Shown in pieces: positions 35,148 to 44,744 of a stretch of 64,000 nt of DNA. Source of the stretch: Desulfurobacterium atlanticum. Its GTDB lineage: Bacteria > Aquificota > Aquificia > Desulfurobacteriales > Desulfurobacteriaceae. The DNA lies in NCBI RefSeq assembly GCF_900188395.1, contig NZ_FZOB01000005.1, positions 1-64,000 of the forward strand. The letters are read 5' to 3'. Position 1 is the stretch's first letter, and each line of letters opens with the position of its first letter. Below the pieces are notes generated by a model, which searched no databases, was not told where the DNA came from, and saw only the letters and a list, made by a program, of their open reading frames with translations. A program made the translations under genes and the position numbers.

Positions 35148-35825
35148 ATGACCTGCAGATACTGTTCAGGTACAGGATGGGTTATAGTAGAAAGTGACAA
35201 TATAAAACAGGCAAGAAGATGTAAATGTCAGTTTGAAACACTAAAAAAGGAATTCTTAAAAACTTCCGGCATTCCGCGCAGGTTTAGAAAGTGTAAATTT
35301 TCAAATTTTAAACCTGAAACAGTTTCTCAAAAGGTTGCATTAAAGGAGTGCAAAGAATTTTTCAAACTCTATCCATTTACCGACAGGGGAATAGTCCTTT
35401 ACGGAGAACCAGGTGTGGGTAAAACCCACCTTGTGGTAGCACTGTTAAGAAATATTATTGAATATAAAGGTTTAAAAGGAAAATTTGTAGATTTTAGAAA
35501 TCTCCTGATAGATATAAAAACAACCTTTGATACCAGAGAATCATCTCAAAAACTCCTTTCAGATATTATGGATATACCGCTACTTATCCTTGATGATGTT
35601 GGTGCTGAAAGAACCACAGACTGGGCAAAAGATATACTATCAACAATCATAAATTATAGATACACAAAAAATTTGCCTACAATAATCACAACAAATCTTA
35701 TGTTTGATTCTCCCCTTGACAACAGCTTTGCATCACGGTTTGACGATAGAACTGAGTCAAGAATATATGAAATGTGCAAAATAGTGAGGGTAGAGGGTGA
35801 TGACTACAGAAAAAAGAAAGCTTAA
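35148..35825 (+). CDS. DnaC/DnaI/IstB-like AAA+ ATPase, probable helicase loader
   Basis: 225 aa. An N-terminal zinc motif (CRYC...RRCKC) precedes an AAA+ domain with Walker A GEPGVGKTH, Walker B LLILDDVG, sensor I TIITTNL, and SRFDDR with the arginine finger. This is the arrangement of DnaC/DnaI helicase loaders; transposon IstB is the alternative, but no transposase is nearby. Located just after priA, which supports a replication role. AAGGAG ribosome binding site; overlaps nadK by 26 nt. Confidence 0.82.
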   Translation: MTCRYCSGTGWVIVESDNIKQARRCKCQFETLKKEFLKTSGIPRRFRKCKFSNFKPETVSQKVALKECKEFFKLYPFTDRGIVLYGEPGVGKTHLVVALLRNIIEYKGLKGKFVDFRNLLIDIKTTFDTRESSQKLLSDIMDIPLLILDDVGAERTTDWAKDILSTIINYRYTKNLPTIITTNLMFDSPLDNSFASRFDDRTESRIYEMCKIVRVEGDDYRKKKA

Positions 35826-36690
35826 GTATAAAAATATAGGAGTAATCTCAAATCCTACCAAGAAAGATGCACACAAAGGAGTTGAAAAGGTCATTTCCAT
35901 TTTAATTAAAAATGGAGTAACTGTCTGGACCGAAGAGGAAACTGCCGTTCTTCTTCCTGAAAATTTAAGAAAAAAGGTAAAAGTTATAGACAGAACATGT
36001 CTTCCTGATAAAATTGAAATTATGATAGTGTTAGGGGGAGATGGAACTTTCCTTAACGTTGCAAGACTCATAGATAAAAAACCCGTCCCCCTTCTTGGAG
36101 TAAACTTTGGCACCCTGGGCTTTTTAACAGAACTTTCCATGGATGAAATTGAAAAAAGCATTGAAAAACTTCTCACAGGAAAATTTATAGTTGAAAACAG
36201 ACCTGTAATCAGGGTAAAATTAACCAGAAAAAATGGCCACATAGCAATCTATAGATGTGTCAACGAAGTTGTTATTAAAAGGGATACACTGGCAAGGATA
36301 ATAGAAGTAGAACTAAAAGCAAACGGAAAGTTTGTCAGTGTTTTCAGAGGAGATGGACTAATAGTTGCAACTCCAACAGGTTCAACTGCTTACTCTCTGT
36401 CAGCTGGAGGACCTATAATAATGCCAACACTGAGCGCAATGCTCATCACCCCTATCTGTCCCCATACTCTTACAATGAGGCCACTTGTGATAGATGGAAA
36501 TATCGTTTTAACTGCACAGCTTAAAACAACAAGTGAAACGGTTATGGTTATTTTTGACGGACAGGAAGGAATAGAGCTTAGAAAAGGAGACAGACTTGAC
36601 ATAGCAAAATCTCCCTATGACCTTCTAATTTTAAGAGACCCTGATAAATCTTACTACCAAACACTCAGAGAAAAGCTTAACTGGGGATAA
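35800..36690 (+). CDS. nadK: NAD kinase
   Basis: Phosphorylates NAD to NADP, 296 aa. Signature VLGGDGTFLNVARL, NFGTLGFLTE, NEVVIKR and the TPTGSTAYSLSAGGPI loop. ATG at 35800 follows GAGGGTG; a GTG one codon upstream is less likely. Starts inside the loader gene. Confidence 0.95.
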   Translation: MTTEKRKLKYKNIGVISNPTKKDAHKGVEKVISILIKNGVTVWTEEETAVLLPENLRKKVKVIDRTCLPDKIEIMIVLGGDGTFLNVARLIDKKPVPLLGVNFGTLGFLTELSMDEIEKSIEKLLTGKFIVENRPVIRVKLTRKNGHIAIYRCVNEVVIKRDTLARIIEVELKANGKFVSVFRGDGLIVATPTGSTAYSLSAGGPIIMPTLSAMLITPICPHTLTMRPLVIDGNIVLTAQLKTTSETVMVIFDGQEGIELRKGDRLDIAKSPYDLLILRDPDKSYYQTLREKLNWG

Positions 36691-36692
36691 AA

Positions 36693-37475
36693 ATGGGAAA
36701 ATTTTTCTTTCTTCTGCTGGCCATTCTGATACCATTTAAAAGCTTTGCAGGTGAAATTAAAACACCTGAAAGTGCTCAGTTTTACAAAAATAAAATATAC
36801 GTTTCAAACATCGGCAATCTGCCACCAAATAAAAAAGACGGAGACGGTTTTATAGCTGTACTAAACAGTAAAGGAAAGTTTAAAAAAATTCTAACAAAAG
36901 GTTTGAATGCACCTAAAGGAATAACATTTGTTAAGGATAAACTGTATGTTACAGATATAGATACAGTAGTTGTTATAGATATAAATAGTGGGAAAATAAT
37001 AAAAAAGATACCTATAGAAGGAGCCAGATTTTTAAACGATATAACAGCAAACAGGGAAGCACTGTTTGTTTCTGATACCCAGATAAACACAATCTTTAAA
37101 ATACCACTATCAACCTTAAAACCTGAAATCTTTGTAAAATCATACAAACTTAAAGGCCCTAACGGTTTAGCTTTTAACCAAAATGGTGAACTTATCTGTG
37201 TTTCATGGAACAGCGGTGATATTTTAAAAGTTTCAAAAGAAAAAATAGAAAAGATAGGGCACATCAAAGGTAATCTTGATGGTTTAGTTATTGAAGAAAA
37301 TGGAAACTTAATAGTTTCCGATTTTAAAAACGGGAAAATTTATGAGATAAGAAATGGAAAAACAAAACTGTTAATAGAAAACCTAATAACTCCCGCAGAT
37401 ATAGGTTATAATAAAGGAAAACTTGCAATTCCAGAATTTTTTGCAAATAAGATTATTATCAAAAAGGTAAATTAA
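36693..37475 (+). CDS. Secreted beta-propeller protein, SMP-30/NHL-like
   Basis: 260 aa with a signal peptide (about 1-19, ending SFAG) and repeated propeller blades with periodic LYVTDID, LFVSDTQ, LICVSWN and LIVSDFKNG segments. It resembles SMP-30/gluconolactonase or NHL propellers, but catalytic metal ligands cannot be assigned with confidence. 2 nt after nadK and 3 nt before rapZ. Confidence 0.72.
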   Translation: MGKFFFLLLAILIPFKSFAGEIKTPESAQFYKNKIYVSNIGNLPPNKKDGDGFIAVLNSKGKFKKILTKGLNAPKGITFVKDKLYVTDIDTVVVIDINSGKIIKKIPIEGARFLNDITANREALFVSDTQINTIFKIPLSTLKPEIFVKSYKLKGPNGLAFNQNGELICVSWNSGDILKVSKEKIEKIGHIKGNLDGLVIEENGNLIVSDFKNGKIYEIRNGKTKLLIENLITPADIGYNKGKLAIPEFFANKIIIKKVN

Positions 37476-37478
37476 GCC

Positions 37479-38372
37479 ATGTGTGATGAAAAAAAGATAA
37501 TAGTACTTACAGGACTTTCCGGCGGCGGAAAATCAACTGCTGCAAAATACCTTGAAGACCTTGAGTTTTACTGTATAGATAATATTCCTCCTGACCTGAT
37601 TCCAAATCTTTTTCATCTCATAAATGAAAATCCTGAAATCCAAAAAGCTGCTCTTGTACTTGACATAAGAAACCCAAAGTTTAGACATGCAATTGAAAAC
37701 ATACTTAACAACCTTAAAAATAGAAACGTTGAAATATGGTTTCTTAAAGCTGATGAAAATACCCTTATAAAAAGGTTCAGCGAAACAAGAAGACCACATC
37801 CACTTCAACGATATGAGAAAGATAAAAGTTTACAGGAACTGATAGAAAAAGAAATAGAATATCTTAAACCTGTAGAAGAAAAAGCTTCTGTTGTAATAGA
37901 CACATCAAAATTGACCCCACACCAGCTAAAACAGTACATAAGAGAGCTAATCAGCGGTGGAAAAATAACATTTACAATCACATTTCTCTCTTTCGGATTC
38001 AAATACGGCATACCTCAAACAGCAGACAATGTATTTGACGTAAGATTCCTTCCCAATCCCCATTTTATTCCAGAACTTAGACCAAAAACAGGTATGGATA
38101 AAGAAGTAAAAGAGTTCATTTTAAAATTTCCAGAAACAGTCTCGTTTATTGAAAAGTTAAAAGACATTGTCCTTTTCACAATACCTCATTACGAAAAGGA
38201 AGGAAAAAGTTATCTTACATTTGCCATCGGATGCACCGGTGGTCAGCACCGTTCCGTTGCAATTGCAGAACTTTTAGCAGAATCAGCAGCAGATGAATAT
38301 CCCGAACACGAAATTTATATAGAACATAGAGAACAAAAGATAAGAAAAAAAGTAAATAAATCACTTAACTGA
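37479..38372 (+). CDS. rapZ: RapZ/YvcJ family nucleotide-binding adapter
   Basis: 297 aa. N-terminal P-loop TGLSGGGKSTAAKYLED, FYCIDNIPPDLIP, SETRRPHPL; C-terminal domain with SFGFKYGIP, DVRFLPNPHF, GCTGGQHRSVAIAE. In E. coli RapZ guides RNase E to the GlmZ sRNA controlling GlmS; whether that applies here is unknown. It is interesting alongside glmU in this window, but no sRNA target is seen. Confidence 0.92.
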   Translation: MCDEKKIIVLTGLSGGGKSTAAKYLEDLEFYCIDNIPPDLIPNLFHLINENPEIQKAALVLDIRNPKFRHAIENILNNLKNRNVEIWFLKADENTLIKRFSETRRPHPLQRYEKDKSLQELIEKEIEYLKPVEEKASVVIDTSKLTPHQLKQYIRELISGGKITFTITFLSFGFKYGIPQTADNVFDVRFLPNPHFIPELRPKTGMDKEVKEFILKFPETVSFIEKLKDIVLFTIPHYEKEGKSYLTFAIGCTGGQHRSVAIAELLAESAADEYPEHEIYIEHREQKIRKKVNKSLN

Positions 38373-38381
38373 GGTAATTAT

Positions 38382-39488
38382 TTACTTTACCACAAATCTT
38401 ATATAACAATAATCATCATATCTTTTTTTACTAACATTTAAATACTTGACTTTAAAATTGATAAAGTTTCTGAAAAAGTAATTTTTTTTATAGTTCATTT
38501 CGCTTCTTGGTACAATAAAATATCCAATATCATTTATCTCAACTTCAGGTATAAAAATTTCACTATCCTTTTTCACAGGGACTATAAGTTTTCCTCTATA
38601 TTCACAATCATACGTGTAATACTTTCCGTCTATTAAAAATTTAAGTTTCACTTTCCTTTTTTTAATAGATTTAAGAAATTTATCTATTTGTCGCTTATTT
38701 AAAACAGTATCTAAGTTTTCTATTTTAAAACCGTAAAACTTTAAAAATTCCGCTACTGCAAAGGATGTATTATATATCTGTCTCCATAAATCAAGCTGTT
38801 TTGAACTTTCAATCGTATATACGGGAAAACCGCTTTTTAATACCCAGGCACTGAAATCGTTCATCTCAGATTTCACATTTTTTGAAAATGTATTAAGGAC
38901 TTTAATTGAATAATCTCTATATCTGTATTTATTATTAGAATTGATAGATTGAAGAACCTTTTTTGCAACTGGATATAAAATTAGATTTTTATATCTCTTT
39001 TCATCTATAACAATGCTATTTCCCCATCTTTTTTTATTAATTACTGAATAACCCCAGGCTACATGCAAAGATAAAACAACATCAGGTTTAAAATCTCTTA
39101 TTTCCTTTCTAATAAATTCTATCTTTCTAAACACATTGTCAGGCAGGTTTAAAACATTCTGCTTTGAAAAACTAAATTTATCATTTATATCTCCAACTCC
39201 GTCAAGATATCTGTAAGTCTTAACCACTGATTTAATGTTCAAAAAAGGTAAAAATTTAATATCTCCATTTTTAACTTTTAAAGTTTTATAAAGGTAAACA
39301 GCACTTAAATAACCACCAATTTCATCACCATGAGCCCCCGAAATCACAAATGCTTTAGGAGAATTTGTTATCTTTTTTTCATAAGTTTTAGGAACATAAG
39401 ATGGTAAATGCAGCGTAGCAGAAAAAAGTAGAGGAACTACAAAGAAAAAAACTACTTTAATAAGTTTTCCTAACTTTATGTCCTTCAT
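38382..39488 (-). CDS. M14/M99-like zinc carboxypeptidase, exported
   Basis: 368 aa with an N-terminal hydrophobic signal (VVFFFVVPLLFSATLHLP). Zinc-site candidates are ISGAHGDEIGGY (His and Glu) and LSLHVAWGY; the likely catalytic Glu is in YTIESSKQ. The HGDExGG pattern resembles M99 peptidases such as Helicobacter Csd4, which trim peptidoglycan peptides and set cell shape. Distal beta-rich part (about 280-368). Its start overlaps the dxs stop by 4 nt (ATGA). Substrate is inferred. Confidence 0.7.
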   Translation of the reverse strand: MKDIKLGKLIKVVFFFVVPLLFSATLHLPSYVPKTYEKKITNSPKAFVISGAHGDEIGGYLSAVYLYKTLKVKNGDIKFLPFLNIKSVVKTYRYLDGVGDINDKFSFSKQNVLNLPDNVFRKIEFIRKEIRDFKPDVVLSLHVAWGYSVINKKRWGNSIVIDEKRYKNLILYPVAKKVLQSINSNNKYRYRDYSIKVLNTFSKNVKSEMNDFSAWVLKSGFPVYTIESSKQLDLWRQIYNTSFAVAEFLKFYGFKIENLDTVLNKRQIDKFLKSIKKRKVKLKFLIDGKYYTYDCEYRGKLIVPVKKDSEIFIPEVEINDIGYFIVPRSEMNYKKNYFFRNFINFKVKYLNVSKKRYDDYCYIRFVVK

Positions 39489-41359
39489 CTTAAATCAGAT
39501 AAAAGATTAAAATTATTACATATCTTTAAAATTCTACCCGCCAGTTCTTTTCCTGTTAATCCCAACTTTTCCCTTAAAAGACTCTGCTCACCGTGCTCTA
39601 TAAACATATCAGGAACACCTATATTAAAAATCCTGCCATCATACCAGCTGGCCAGAAACTCATTTACTGCACTACCTAACCCGCCTTTTACCGTATTTTC
39701 CTCCACAGTAACTATAATTTTATGTCCCTTTGCAAGCTCAGTTAACATTACTTCATCTATAGGCTTAATAAACCTTGCATTCACTATAGTGGGTTCTATT
39801 CCCGTTTCTTTTAAAAGTTTTTCAGCTTCAAGAACCTGATAAACCTCCCATCCTGTAGCAATAATTAAAATTTCCCCTCCCTTCTTTAAAATTTCCCATG
39901 TTCCTATAGGTATCTCTTTAAATTCTCTTTCTATATCAACCCCAACAGCAGCTCCCCGTGGATACCTTATAGCAAAAGGTAAATCTGATTTTATCGCCGT
40001 ATATAAAAGATTTCTAAGCTCATTTTCATCTTTTGGTGCTGAAACAACCACATTTGGAACAATTCTCATATAAGAAAGGTCAAAGACACCATGGTGAGTC
40101 GGCCCATCCTCACCAACTATTCCTCCCCTATCAATTGCAAAAACAACAGGGAGCTCTTGCAGTGCAACATCGTGAATAATCTGGTCATAAGCTCTCTGTA
40201 AAAATGTTGAATATATTGCAACCACTGGTTTTAATCCTTTCTTTGCAAGACCAGCTGCAAACGTTACTGCATGCTGCTCGGCTATCCCAACATCAAAATA
40301 ACGCTCCGGAAATTTCTCTCTAAACTTATCAAGACCTGTACCAGTTGGCATTGCAGCTGTAATAGCCACTATATTTTCTTCTTTTTCTGCAAGCTCTATA
40401 AGCACCTCAGAAAATATCGATGTCCATTTAGGTATCTTTTTTTCTACTAATACAGTTTTCTTCTTCCCTGATACACCGTGAAACTTTTCAGGATTCTCTT
40501 CAGCCGGTTTATAACCCTTCCCCTTTTTGGTTATAACATGAACAAGAGTTGGCCCCTTCATTTTTGAAACATTCTCTAACACAGGAATAAGAGTATCAAG
40601 ATTATGGCCATCAACAGGACCTATATATCTGAATCCAAGCTCTTCAAAAAGCATACCGGGAGGGAAAAGACCCTTAACTATTAAATCTTCAAATCTTTTA
40701 AACTTCTTATAAACCCTTTCACCAAATATCTTTTTTGAAACGTATTCAAAATGGCCCTTTGCCTTTCTAAGCCACTCATCTGTTGTAACCTTTATAAGAT
40801 AGTTTGCCATAGCTCCTATATTGGGAGAAATAGACATTCTATTATCATTAAGAATAACTATCAAATCCTCTCCAAGCTGGCCTGCATTGTTCAAGCCCTC
40901 ATAAGCTTCACCAGCTGTTAAAGCTCCATCACCTATAACAGCAACAACCTTTCCATCTTCTCCCTTTAAACGTTTTGCAACCTTAATCCCAAGAGCAGCC
41001 GATATAGAAATACTGCTATGACCTGCTCCAAAAGCGTCATAAACACTCTCTTTAATGGAAGGAAAACCGGAAATACCTTTATACTGCCTTAAAGTTGGAA
41101 ATTTATCTTTTCTTCCTGTCAATATTTTGTAAGGATAAGCCTGATGGCCTACATCCCACACTATCTCATCTTCAGGAGGTGAAAAAACCTTCAGTAAAGC
41201 TAAAGTAAGTTCAACAACACCAAGAGAAGATGCAAGATGCCCACCGGTCTTAGTTACAACATCAACTATAAAGGTTCGTAGCTCATCGGCTAACTGCTTA
41301 AGTTCATTAACCGAAAGCTTTTTTAAATCATCAGGAGAGTTTATTCTATCAAGTAACAA
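39485..41359 (-). CDS. dxs: 1-deoxy-D-xylulose-5-phosphate synthase
   Basis: First enzyme of the MEP pathway, thiamine diphosphate dependent, 624 aa. GHQAYPYKILTGRKD, AFGAGHSSISISAALG, VIGDGALTAGEAYEGLNNAG, PVDGHNLDTL, DVGIAEQHAVTFAAGLA and DRGGIVGEDGPTHHGVFD are intact. Start is TTG at 41359 after GGAGGAATT. 48 nt downstream of a prenyl synthase, whose substrates it ultimately supplies. Confidence 0.96.
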   Translation of the reverse strand: MLLDRINSPDDLKKLSVNELKQLADELRTFIVDVVTKTGGHLASSLGVVELTLALLKVFSPPEDEIVWDVGHQAYPYKILTGRKDKFPTLRQYKGISGFPSIKESVYDAFGAGHSSISISAALGIKVAKRLKGEDGKVVAVIGDGALTAGEAYEGLNNAGQLGEDLIVILNDNRMSISPNIGAMANYLIKVTTDEWLRKAKGHFEYVSKKIFGERVYKKFKRFEDLIVKGLFPPGMLFEELGFRYIGPVDGHNLDTLIPVLENVSKMKGPTLVHVITKKGKGYKPAEENPEKFHGVSGKKKTVLVEKKIPKWTSIFSEVLIELAEKEENIVAITAAMPTGTGLDKFREKFPERYFDVGIAEQHAVTFAAGLAKKGLKPVVAIYSTFLQRAYDQIIHDVALQELPVVFAIDRGGIVGEDGPTHHGVFDLSYMRIVPNVVVSAPKDENELRNLLYTAIKSDLPFAIRYPRGAAVGVDIEREFKEIPIGTWEILKKGGEILIIATGWEVYQVLEAEKLLKETGIEPTIVNARFIKPIDEVMLTELAKGHKIIVTVEENTVKGGLGSAVNEFLASWYDGRIFNIGVPDMFIEHGEQSLLREKLGLTGKELAGRILKICNNFNLLSDLR

Positions 41360-41407
41360 TAAAATTCCTCCAAAACAGACAAATCTTAAATTATTATAAC
41401 TTATATT

Positions 41408-42292
41408 TTAGAACTCTCTTTCAACTATGAAACGGGCAATTTTCTCAAGCGGCTCTCTTTTTTCTTTTTTAAACAGTTTTAAAGATTCAATAGCTTCATC
41501 TATAGCTTTAACAGCTTCTTTTTTTGCACCTTCAACTCCAAAAATTGTAACAAACGTAACCTTATTATTCTCTAAATCGGAACCAACTTTCTTACCAAGC
41601 TTACTCTCATCTCCTACAACATCAAGAACATCGTCAACTATCTGAAAAGCGTAACCTATAAGCTCACCGTATCTTCTCAAAGCTTTTAGACTCTCTTTAT
41701 TCGCACCGCCTACAACAGCACCAGAGACAACAGAAGCTGTAATAAGCGCTCCTGTTTTATGTTTATGAATATACTTTAGTTCATCAAGTGAAACATCACT
41801 TCTTCCTTCAGCTTCCATATCACACTGCTGTCCTAAAACCATACCTCTCATCCCGGCAGCTTTTCCTATCTCTTTCATAACTTCAATTTTTATCTCTGGA
41901 GAGAAATCCCACTCAGCTAAAATTTCAAAAGCCCTGTTAAGTAAAGCATCGCCGGCAAGAATGGCTGTAGCTTCATCAAACTTTTTCCACGTTGTGGGAT
42001 GTCCTCTCCTTAATTCATCATTATCCATTGCCGGAAGGTCATCATGAATAAGAGAATAGGTATGAATCATCTCCAGAGCAACTGCAACAGGAACAGCATC
42101 GTCAAGCTTTCCACCTGCAATTTCACACCCTGCAAGGCAAAGAATAGGACGAAGTCTCTTACCACCAACAGTTAAAGAGTATTCAACAGCCTCATATAGT
42201 TTAGTCCCATAAGCAGGTTTATCAGGTAAAAAGTTGTAAATTATTCCATCTATAAATTCTTTACGCTCTTTAAGATACTGTTTTAACTCCAT
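41408..42292 (-). CDS. ispA: Polyprenyl (farnesyl/geranylgeranyl) diphosphate synthase
   Basis: 294 aa from ATG 42292, preceded by GAGGAG. First Asp-rich motif SLIHDDLPAMDNDELRRG, second FQIVDDVLDVVGD, and GGKRLRP at the N-terminal side. IspA/GGPP-type chain length cannot be fixed from sequence alone. The start overlaps the end of plsY by 23 nt. Confidence 0.92.
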   Translation of the reverse strand: MELKQYLKERKEFIDGIIYNFLPDKPAYGTKLYEAVEYSLTVGGKRLRPILCLAGCEIAGGKLDDAVPVAVALEMIHTYSLIHDDLPAMDNDELRRGHPTTWKKFDEATAILAGDALLNRAFEILAEWDFSPEIKIEVMKEIGKAAGMRGMVLGQQCDMEAEGRSDVSLDELKYIHKHKTGALITASVVSGAVVGGANKESLKALRRYGELIGYAFQIVDDVLDVVGDESKLGKKVGSDLENNKVTFVTIFGVEGAKKEAVKAIDEAIESLKLFKKEKREPLEKIARFIVEREF

Positions 42293-42875
42293 ACTTTTTC
42301 TCCTCACCTCTAATCAGCCTGATTATATTCTTATAGTGTTTCACTATTATTACAAATCCAGCAAGAGCAACATAAATATAAATATCGGAGGAAGAAACCA
42401 GAAATTTAAAAGCTATAACATAAGAAGCAACAGCAGTAATGGAACTTAAAGAAACATATCTTGTGATGAAAAAAACCAACATAAAAACCGCAACGGCTAT
42501 TCCTGCACAAACTGGAGAAATTACAGCAAAAGCTCCTATTCCGGTTGCAACACCTTTACCGCCTTTAAACCCAAGAAAAGGGGAAAAGCAGTGGCCAAGA
42601 ACAGCAAAAAGTGCTGCCATAAGCTGAAACTTTAATGGTAATCCTGCATACTTTACAGTAAGTACAGGAATAGCTCCTTTTAAAGCATCAAGAATTAAAA
42701 CGATAAGACCGATTTTCTTACCAAGAACTCTTGAAACATTTGTTGCTCCTATGTTTCCACTTCCGTACTTCCTAACATCAACACCTTTTAATTTACCTAT
42801 AACATATCCAAAAGGAATTGAACCAGAAAGAAATGAAAAAACAACTATAAGAACAGTTAAAAGAGATTTATCCAT
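42270..42875 (-). CDS. plsY: Acyl-phosphate glycerol-3-phosphate acyltransferase PlsY
   Basis: 201-aa polytopic membrane enzyme starting phospholipid synthesis. Conserved loops: SGSIPFGYVIGKLKGVDVRKYGSGNIGATNVSR, VLGHCFSPFLGFKGGKGVATGIG. GAGGAG ribosome binding site. Adjacent to pgsA, so two phospholipid genes are together. Confidence 0.95.
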   Translation of the reverse strand: MDKSLLTVLIVVFSFLSGSIPFGYVIGKLKGVDVRKYGSGNIGATNVSRVLGKKIGLIVLILDALKGAIPVLTVKYAGLPLKFQLMAALFAVLGHCFSPFLGFKGGKGVATGIGAFAVISPVCAGIAVAVFMLVFFITRYVSLSSITAVASYVIAFKFLVSSSDIYIYVALAGFVIIVKHYKNIIRLIRGEEKKYGVKTVS

Positions 42876-42880
42876 AATTT

Positions 42881-43390
42881 CTACTCCTCTACAGATTTAA
42901 AAAAATGATAAAAATAAAGAACACCAGAATAAACAGCAACAGCTGCAGAAAAAAGCAGAAGATATCCTCCAAGCTTTAAAAAACCTGAAAGAAGAGTAAT
43001 TATAGATACCATTAGAAGAACCGTTTTAATCTTTCCAAGGTTTCCAGCAGGTAATACAATACCTTTTGATGCAGCAATAGCTCTTAATCCTGTTACCGCT
43101 TCTTCCCTTGCAACTATTGCAGTAACAGAATAAGGATCACACAGATGTTTATAGGAAAGAGCTATTAGAACAGAAGACGTGAGAATTTTATCCGCTACCG
43201 GGTCAAAAAGTTTTCCAAAGTTTGAAACACTTCTCATCTTTCTTGCAAGATAACCATCAAGAAAATCCGTAAAAGCGGAAATAACGAAAAGAATAATCGA
43301 TATAAAATACATCCCTTCTATTATAAAAAACACTATAAAAGGTATGAAAATAATCCTTAAAATAGTTAGAATATTCGGAATAGCGCTCAT
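42881..43390 (-). CDS. pgsA: CDP-diacylglycerol-glycerol-3-phosphate 3-phosphatidyltransferase
   Basis: 169-aa CDP-alcohol phosphatidyltransferase with the motif DGx2ARx8Gx3Dx3D, seen as DFLDGYLARKMRSVSNFGKL followed by FDPVADK. N-terminal IPNILTILRI is typical of PgsA. Several membrane helices. 4 nt after dnaN. Confidence 0.93.
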   Translation of the reverse strand: MSAIPNILTILRIIFIPFIVFFIIEGMYFISIILFVISAFTDFLDGYLARKMRSVSNFGKLFDPVADKILTSSVLIALSYKHLCDPYSVTAIVAREEAVTGLRAIAASKGIVLPAGNLGKIKTVLLMVSIITLLSGFLKLGGYLLLFSAAVAVYSGVLYFYHFFKSVEE

Positions 43391-43394
43391 AATC

Positions 43395-44492
43395 TTAAAT
43401 CTTCATCGGCATTATTACACATTTTAATTGAATTTCTTCTGGCGAAGAGATAAGAACCTGAGTCATAGGTCCATCCATCATTATCTCAACAGTTTCTCCA
43501 TCAAAACTTGCTACAGCCTCTATCATATGTCTAATATTGAAAGCTATCTCAAACTCCTCACCTGTATACTCACAGGGTATTTCAACTTCAGCTTCCTCTC
43601 CAGCATCTATAGAATCAAACTTTTTAGCTATAAGCTTTACATTATCAGGATTAAATTTCATAACTACAGGTTGTGCATCTTCCTTATCATAAATTACAGA
43701 AACCTCTTTCAGAGCTGTTAAAATCTCATCTCTGTTTACAATTGCTTTTAACGGATTATCTTCAGGAATAACGGCCATATAATCTGGATATTCACCCTCT
43801 ATAACAGAACTAAAAAGATAAGTATCATCAAACTCAAAAAATATCTGATTACCTTCAGTTGAGATTTTCACCTCTTGAGAACCTCTCATAAGCCTTTTAA
43901 GCTCTGAAAGTGTCCTTCTTGGAACAATTACGTTAAATTCAGGCACATTAGCTTCTATAGTGTATAGAGCTAATCTGTGACCATCTGTTGCAACAGCATC
44001 AATTTTGTTACCAGAAGAGTTTAAATAAACACCCATAAGATTATATCTTACCTCATCTTTACTTGCTGCATAAGCTACTTTTCTAATTGCTTTGTCAAGT
44101 TCATCTACAAGGATAGAAACTTCATTACCACCTTTAAGTTTTATCTGGGGAAACTCATCAGATGGCAAAGTTGCCAGCGCAAATTTCGATTTCATCGTCC
44201 TTATAATAAACATATTTTCTTCAACTTCACACTCTATCTCTTCCACAGAAAGGCTTGAAACAAGTTTCTGCAGTTTTTGAGCATTTACAGTTATACTTCC
44301 CTCTTCCACCGCATCACAGCTTACAACTGTAGCAACACCCAAATCAAGATCTGTTGCTGCAAGAGTAAGGGTATTATCAGAAACATTGAGTAAAACATTT
44401 GACAATATTGGAATGGCTCCTTTTTTGTCCGCAGCTGGCGCTACTTTTTTTACTCCTTCTTTTATTACCTCTTTGTTTATTTTAAATTTCAT
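43395..44492 (-). CDS. dnaN: DNA polymerase III beta clamp
   Basis: 365-aa sliding clamp. N-terminal VKKVAPAADKKGAIPILSNVLL, ATDLDLGV, the central VATDGHRLALY, and C-terminal VLISSPEEIQLKCVIMPMKI. AAGGAGGAAG ribosome binding site within the origin region. Directly downstream of oriC, transcribed away from dnaA's 3' end. Confidence 0.97.
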   Translation of the reverse strand: MKFKINKEVIKEGVKKVAPAADKKGAIPILSNVLLNVSDNTLTLAATDLDLGVATVVSCDAVEEGSITVNAQKLQKLVSSLSVEEIECEVEENMFIIRTMKSKFALATLPSDEFPQIKLKGGNEVSILVDELDKAIRKVAYAASKDEVRYNLMGVYLNSSGNKIDAVATDGHRLALYTIEANVPEFNVIVPRRTLSELKRLMRGSQEVKISTEGNQIFFEFDDTYLFSSVIEGEYPDYMAVIPEDNPLKAIVNRDEILTALKEVSVIYDKEDAQPVVMKFNPDNVKLIAKKFDSIDAGEEAEVEIPCEYTGEEFEIAFNIRHMIEAVASFDGETVEIMMDGPMTQVLISSPEEIQLKCVIMPMKI

Positions 44493-44744
44493 TCTTCCTC
44501 CTTACATTCATAGTAGTAGTAGAATGACTATATTATGTGCAAAATTCCTGTAGGCTTTCCTATTGTATAAAAATTTTTGTGTAGATGTGAATAAATTTGT
44601 GGATAACCATGTGGATAAGTAGAAAGTTATCCACAGATTTAAAGATAAACTGTGGATAAGTGGAAAGTTTTTCGCTTTATCCACAGGTCTAAGATTATCC
44701 ACAGTAGTTATCCACAGTAGTTATCCACAATATATGTGGATAAG
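44493..44744. other. oriC: Chromosomal replication origin oriC
   Basis: 252-nt spacer between dnaA and dnaN. Nine exact TTATCCACA boxes: plus strand at 44627, 44677, 44695, 44708 and 44721; minus strand at 44598, 44610, 44651 and 44735 (left ends). A near match TTATTCACA lies at 44586-44594 on minus. AT-rich sequence and a TAG-repeat lie between the boxes and dnaN. Strand base composition changes here, as expected for an origin. Confidence 0.93.
44511..44522 (-). promoter_or_regulatory. DnaA-trio candidate in oriC
   Basis: Four tandem TAG on the plus strand, i.e. CTACTACTACTA on the minus strand, in the same orientation as the flanking minus-strand DnaA boxes. DnaA-trios of this form direct DnaA onto single-stranded DNA in other bacteria. 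The distance from the nearest box (about 64 nt) is longer than usual. Confidence 0.4.

Noticed and set aside
35148-35825. IstB of an insertion sequence
   Set aside because: No IstA transposase or inverted repeats nearby; zinc N-terminus and priA context favour a helicase loader.
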